Under the pieces are notes generated by a model. It did not search any database. It was given only the letters and a program-made list of their open reading frames with translations, and was not told where the DNA came from. Of a DNA stretch of 8,628 nt, positions 7,211 through 8,628 are shown piece after piece. The DNA is taken from positions 12,697 through 21,324 of the forward strand of contig VBNZ01000050.1 in assembly GCA_005877675.1 (NCBI GenBank), read 5' to 3'. Numbering within the stretch: position 1 is the first letter of the stretch; every line of letters begins with the position of its first letter. Source of the DNA: Gammaproteobacteria bacterium. Its GTDB lineage: Bacteria; Pseudomonadota; Gammaproteobacteria; Xanthomonadales; Rhodanobacteraceae. Position numbers and translations under genes: made by a program.

Positions 7211-8628
7211 AACAAGTACTCGAAAGCCTGCGCGACGGGCGCATCTGGGTGGAGGATGTGCCTCCGCCGCAGCTGCGCGACCAATTTGTGCTGGTGCGAA
7301 ATAGACATTCACTCATCAGCAGCGGTACCGAAGGGGGTACCGTGAAGCTCGGTCGTATGGGTCTGCTTGCGAAAGCCAAAGCCCGGCCCGAGCAGGCTCT
7401 GAAAGTATTGCAGCTTGCGCGCACTCAGGGGCCGCTGACCGCCTACGCCGTTGCGCAGCATGCTCTTGATATGCCGCTCGCACTGGGTTACAGCTGTGCC
7501 GGCGAAGTGATCGGCGTTGGCAGCGGCGTGGATCATTTGCGTATTGGCGACCTCGTGGCTTGTGCTGGGCAAGGGCAGGCCAGCCATGCCGAGATTGTGT
7601 GCGTGCCCAAGCGCTTGTGCGTGCCGGTCCCACTAGGAGTCGGTACCGATCGAGCTGCGTTTACAACGGTGGGCGCAATCGCCTTGCAGAGTTTGCGCGT
7701 CGCCGATTTGCGCTTGGGTGACAATGTCGTCGTGTTGGGGCTTGGTTTGGTCGGTCTTCTCGTCGCCCAACTACTCCGTGCGTCGGGCTGCCGCGTATTC
7801 GGCATCGACATCGACCAGAGGCGCCTTGCTCTTGCACAGGAGCAAGGCTGGGCGCAGACCTGCCCGGCCGATGCAGCAAATGTCATGGAGCGTGTGCTCT
7901 CTTGGTCCGAAGGCGCCGGTGCGGATGTCGTCATCATTACTGCTGGCACCGAGGATGCGACACCGGTGAAATTCGCAGGCGAGTTTTGCCGGCGCAAAGG
8001 TCGTGTTGTGGTGGTGGGCCGGACTGAAATGCATTTGCCGCGTGAGCAGTACCTGTTCAAGGAACTCGAGCTGCGTACCTCGATGGCGTACGGGCCGGGC
8101 ACCGGCGACCTGGACTACGAGCAGGAAGGTCATGACTATCCGCTGCCGTATGTTCGCTGGACTGAACAACGCAACATGGGAGCATTTCTGGATCAGGTCG
8201 CTCGAGGCGCAGTGGAACTTGAACCGATGATCAGCCATCGGTATTCGCTTGAACAAGCGGCTGATGCCTTTGCACTGATCTCCGGCGAGCGCAATGAACC
8301 GTCGCTTGGCATCGTACTGGAGTACCCGAATATCCCGGCCGTATCCAGTAGGGTAGAACTGCAGATTCGGTCGGTCCAACCGCAACTCGCAAAACTGCGG
8401 GTTGCTGTGATTGGAGCCGGCAGCCATGCAACCAATGAATTTCTGCCTGCGCTCGCTCAGTGTGAGGTGGAGTTCTGCGGGATCGCGTCCGCTAGCGGTC
8501 TGCGCGCCGCTGCGCTCGGCAAAAAATATGGATTTTCATTCGCCTCAGCCGATGTGGAGGAGGTGCTGGCGGATGCGTCGACCGATGCGGTGTTCATCCT
8601 GACTCGGCACGACTCGCACGCAGACTTG
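7207..8628 (+). CDS. Bi-domain oxidoreductase: alcohol-dehydrogenase-like plus Gfo/Idh/MocA module (cut by right edge)
   Basis: The visible 474 codons run open to the window end; family members are about 700 residues. The N-terminal part is a medium-chain dehydrogenase module. It starts MKQVLESLRDGRI, carries SLISSGTEGG where zinc enzymes have their catalytic Cys motif, has GYSCAGEV, and has a dinucleotide-binding GLGLVG at 178-183 followed by IDIDQRR. I see no obvious Zn-ligand set, as is usual in this family. From about residue 398, VAVIGAGSHA (399-408) opens a second Rossmann fold of the Gfo/Idh/MocA type; it continues through a DAVFILTRHDSHAD stretch, where the cut falls. Such fusions sit in polysaccharide clusters, often near heparinase-like genes, and are thought to oxidise or reduce sugar intermediates. 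The start overlaps the methyltransferase stop by 4 nt. Product type is confident; substrate unknown. Confidence 0.88.
   Translation, partial: MKQVLESLRDGRIWVEDVPPPQLRDQFVLVRNRHSLISSGTEGGTVKLGRMGLLAKAKARPEQALKVLQLARTQGPLTAYAVAQHALDMPLALGYSCAGEVIGVGSGVDHLRIGDLVACAGQGQASHAEIVCVPKRLCVPVPLGVGTDRAAFTTVGAIALQSLRVADLRLGDNVVVLGLGLVGLLVAQLLRASGCRVFGIDIDQRRLALAQEQGWAQTCPADAANVMERVLSWSEGAGADVVIITAGTEDATPVKFAGEFCRRKGRVVVVGRTEMHLPREQYLFKELELRTSMAYGPGTGDLDYEQEGHDYPLPYVRWTEQRNMGAFLDQVARGAVELEPMISHRYSLEQAADAFALISGERNEPSLGIVLEYPNIPAVSSRVELQIRSVQPQLAKLRVAVIGAGSHATNEFLPALAQCEVEFCGIASASGLRAAALGKKYGFSFASADVEEVLADASTDAVFILTRHDSHADL

Noticed and set aside
7323..7341. Repeated GGTACC hexamers close together
   Set aside because: They fall in coding sequence as Gly-Thr codons; short palindromic hexamers recur by chance in GC-rich DNA.
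7533..8102. 189-codon minus-strand open frame
   Set aside because: It is antisense to the bi-domain oxidoreductase, and its Ser/Arg/Pro/Thr-rich composition is typical of a shadow frame.

Overview
The window is a dense, GC-rich stretch of bacterial DNA, most like a Betaproteobacterium or a related Proteobacterium. That placement rests on codon use, GTG/TTG starts, close gene packing and the PilB-like N-terminus, and is an inference. It holds the left part of a surface-polysaccharide (O-antigen, capsule or exopolysaccharide) gene cluster. A type IV pilus gene reading the other way lies at the left edge.

Layout. Positions 1-361 (minus strand) hold the first 120 codons of a pilB-type pilus assembly ATPase, which runs off the left edge. 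A 195-bp divergent intergenic region follows. From 557 to the right edge everything is on the plus strand and looks like one operon: (1) a family 2 glycosyltransferase with two C-terminal membrane helices (557-1399); (2) a DUF354-type predicted glycosyltransferase (1457-2480), broken by a frame change near 2190 with an apparent loss of conserved sequence; (3) a glutamine-hydrolysing asparagine-synthase-like amidotransferase (2480-4313), also broken by a frame change near 3765; (4) a 411-residue protein that is probably an alpha/alpha-toroid carbohydrate-active protein (4291-5526); (5) and (6) two unrelated SAM-dependent methyltransferases (5513-6295 and 6311-7210); (7) a bi-domain oxidoreductase joining an alcohol-dehydrogenase-like module to a Gfo/Idh/MocA module (7207-8628, cut by the right edge). 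Junctions are overlaps of 1, 23, 14 and 4 nt, or short gaps of 57 and 15 nt, which supports co-transcription and translational coupling.

How the genes may work together (inference). The GT2 enzyme and the DUF354 protein would handle sugar transfer. The AsnB-like enzyme would transfer ammonia from glutamine to a carboxyl group, possibly that of a uronic acid. The methyltransferases would decorate the glycan or its precursor. The bi-domain oxidoreductase and the toroid protein would act on uronate-type sugars or polymers. No tRNA, rRNA, CRISPR array, insertion sequence or integrase was seen.

The main anomaly is that two adjacent genes with otherwise good family signatures are each interrupted by a frame change in the same direction (net +1, equivalent to losing 3n+2 bases). 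Real decay, strain-specific inactivation and assembly error cannot be separated from this sequence alone.
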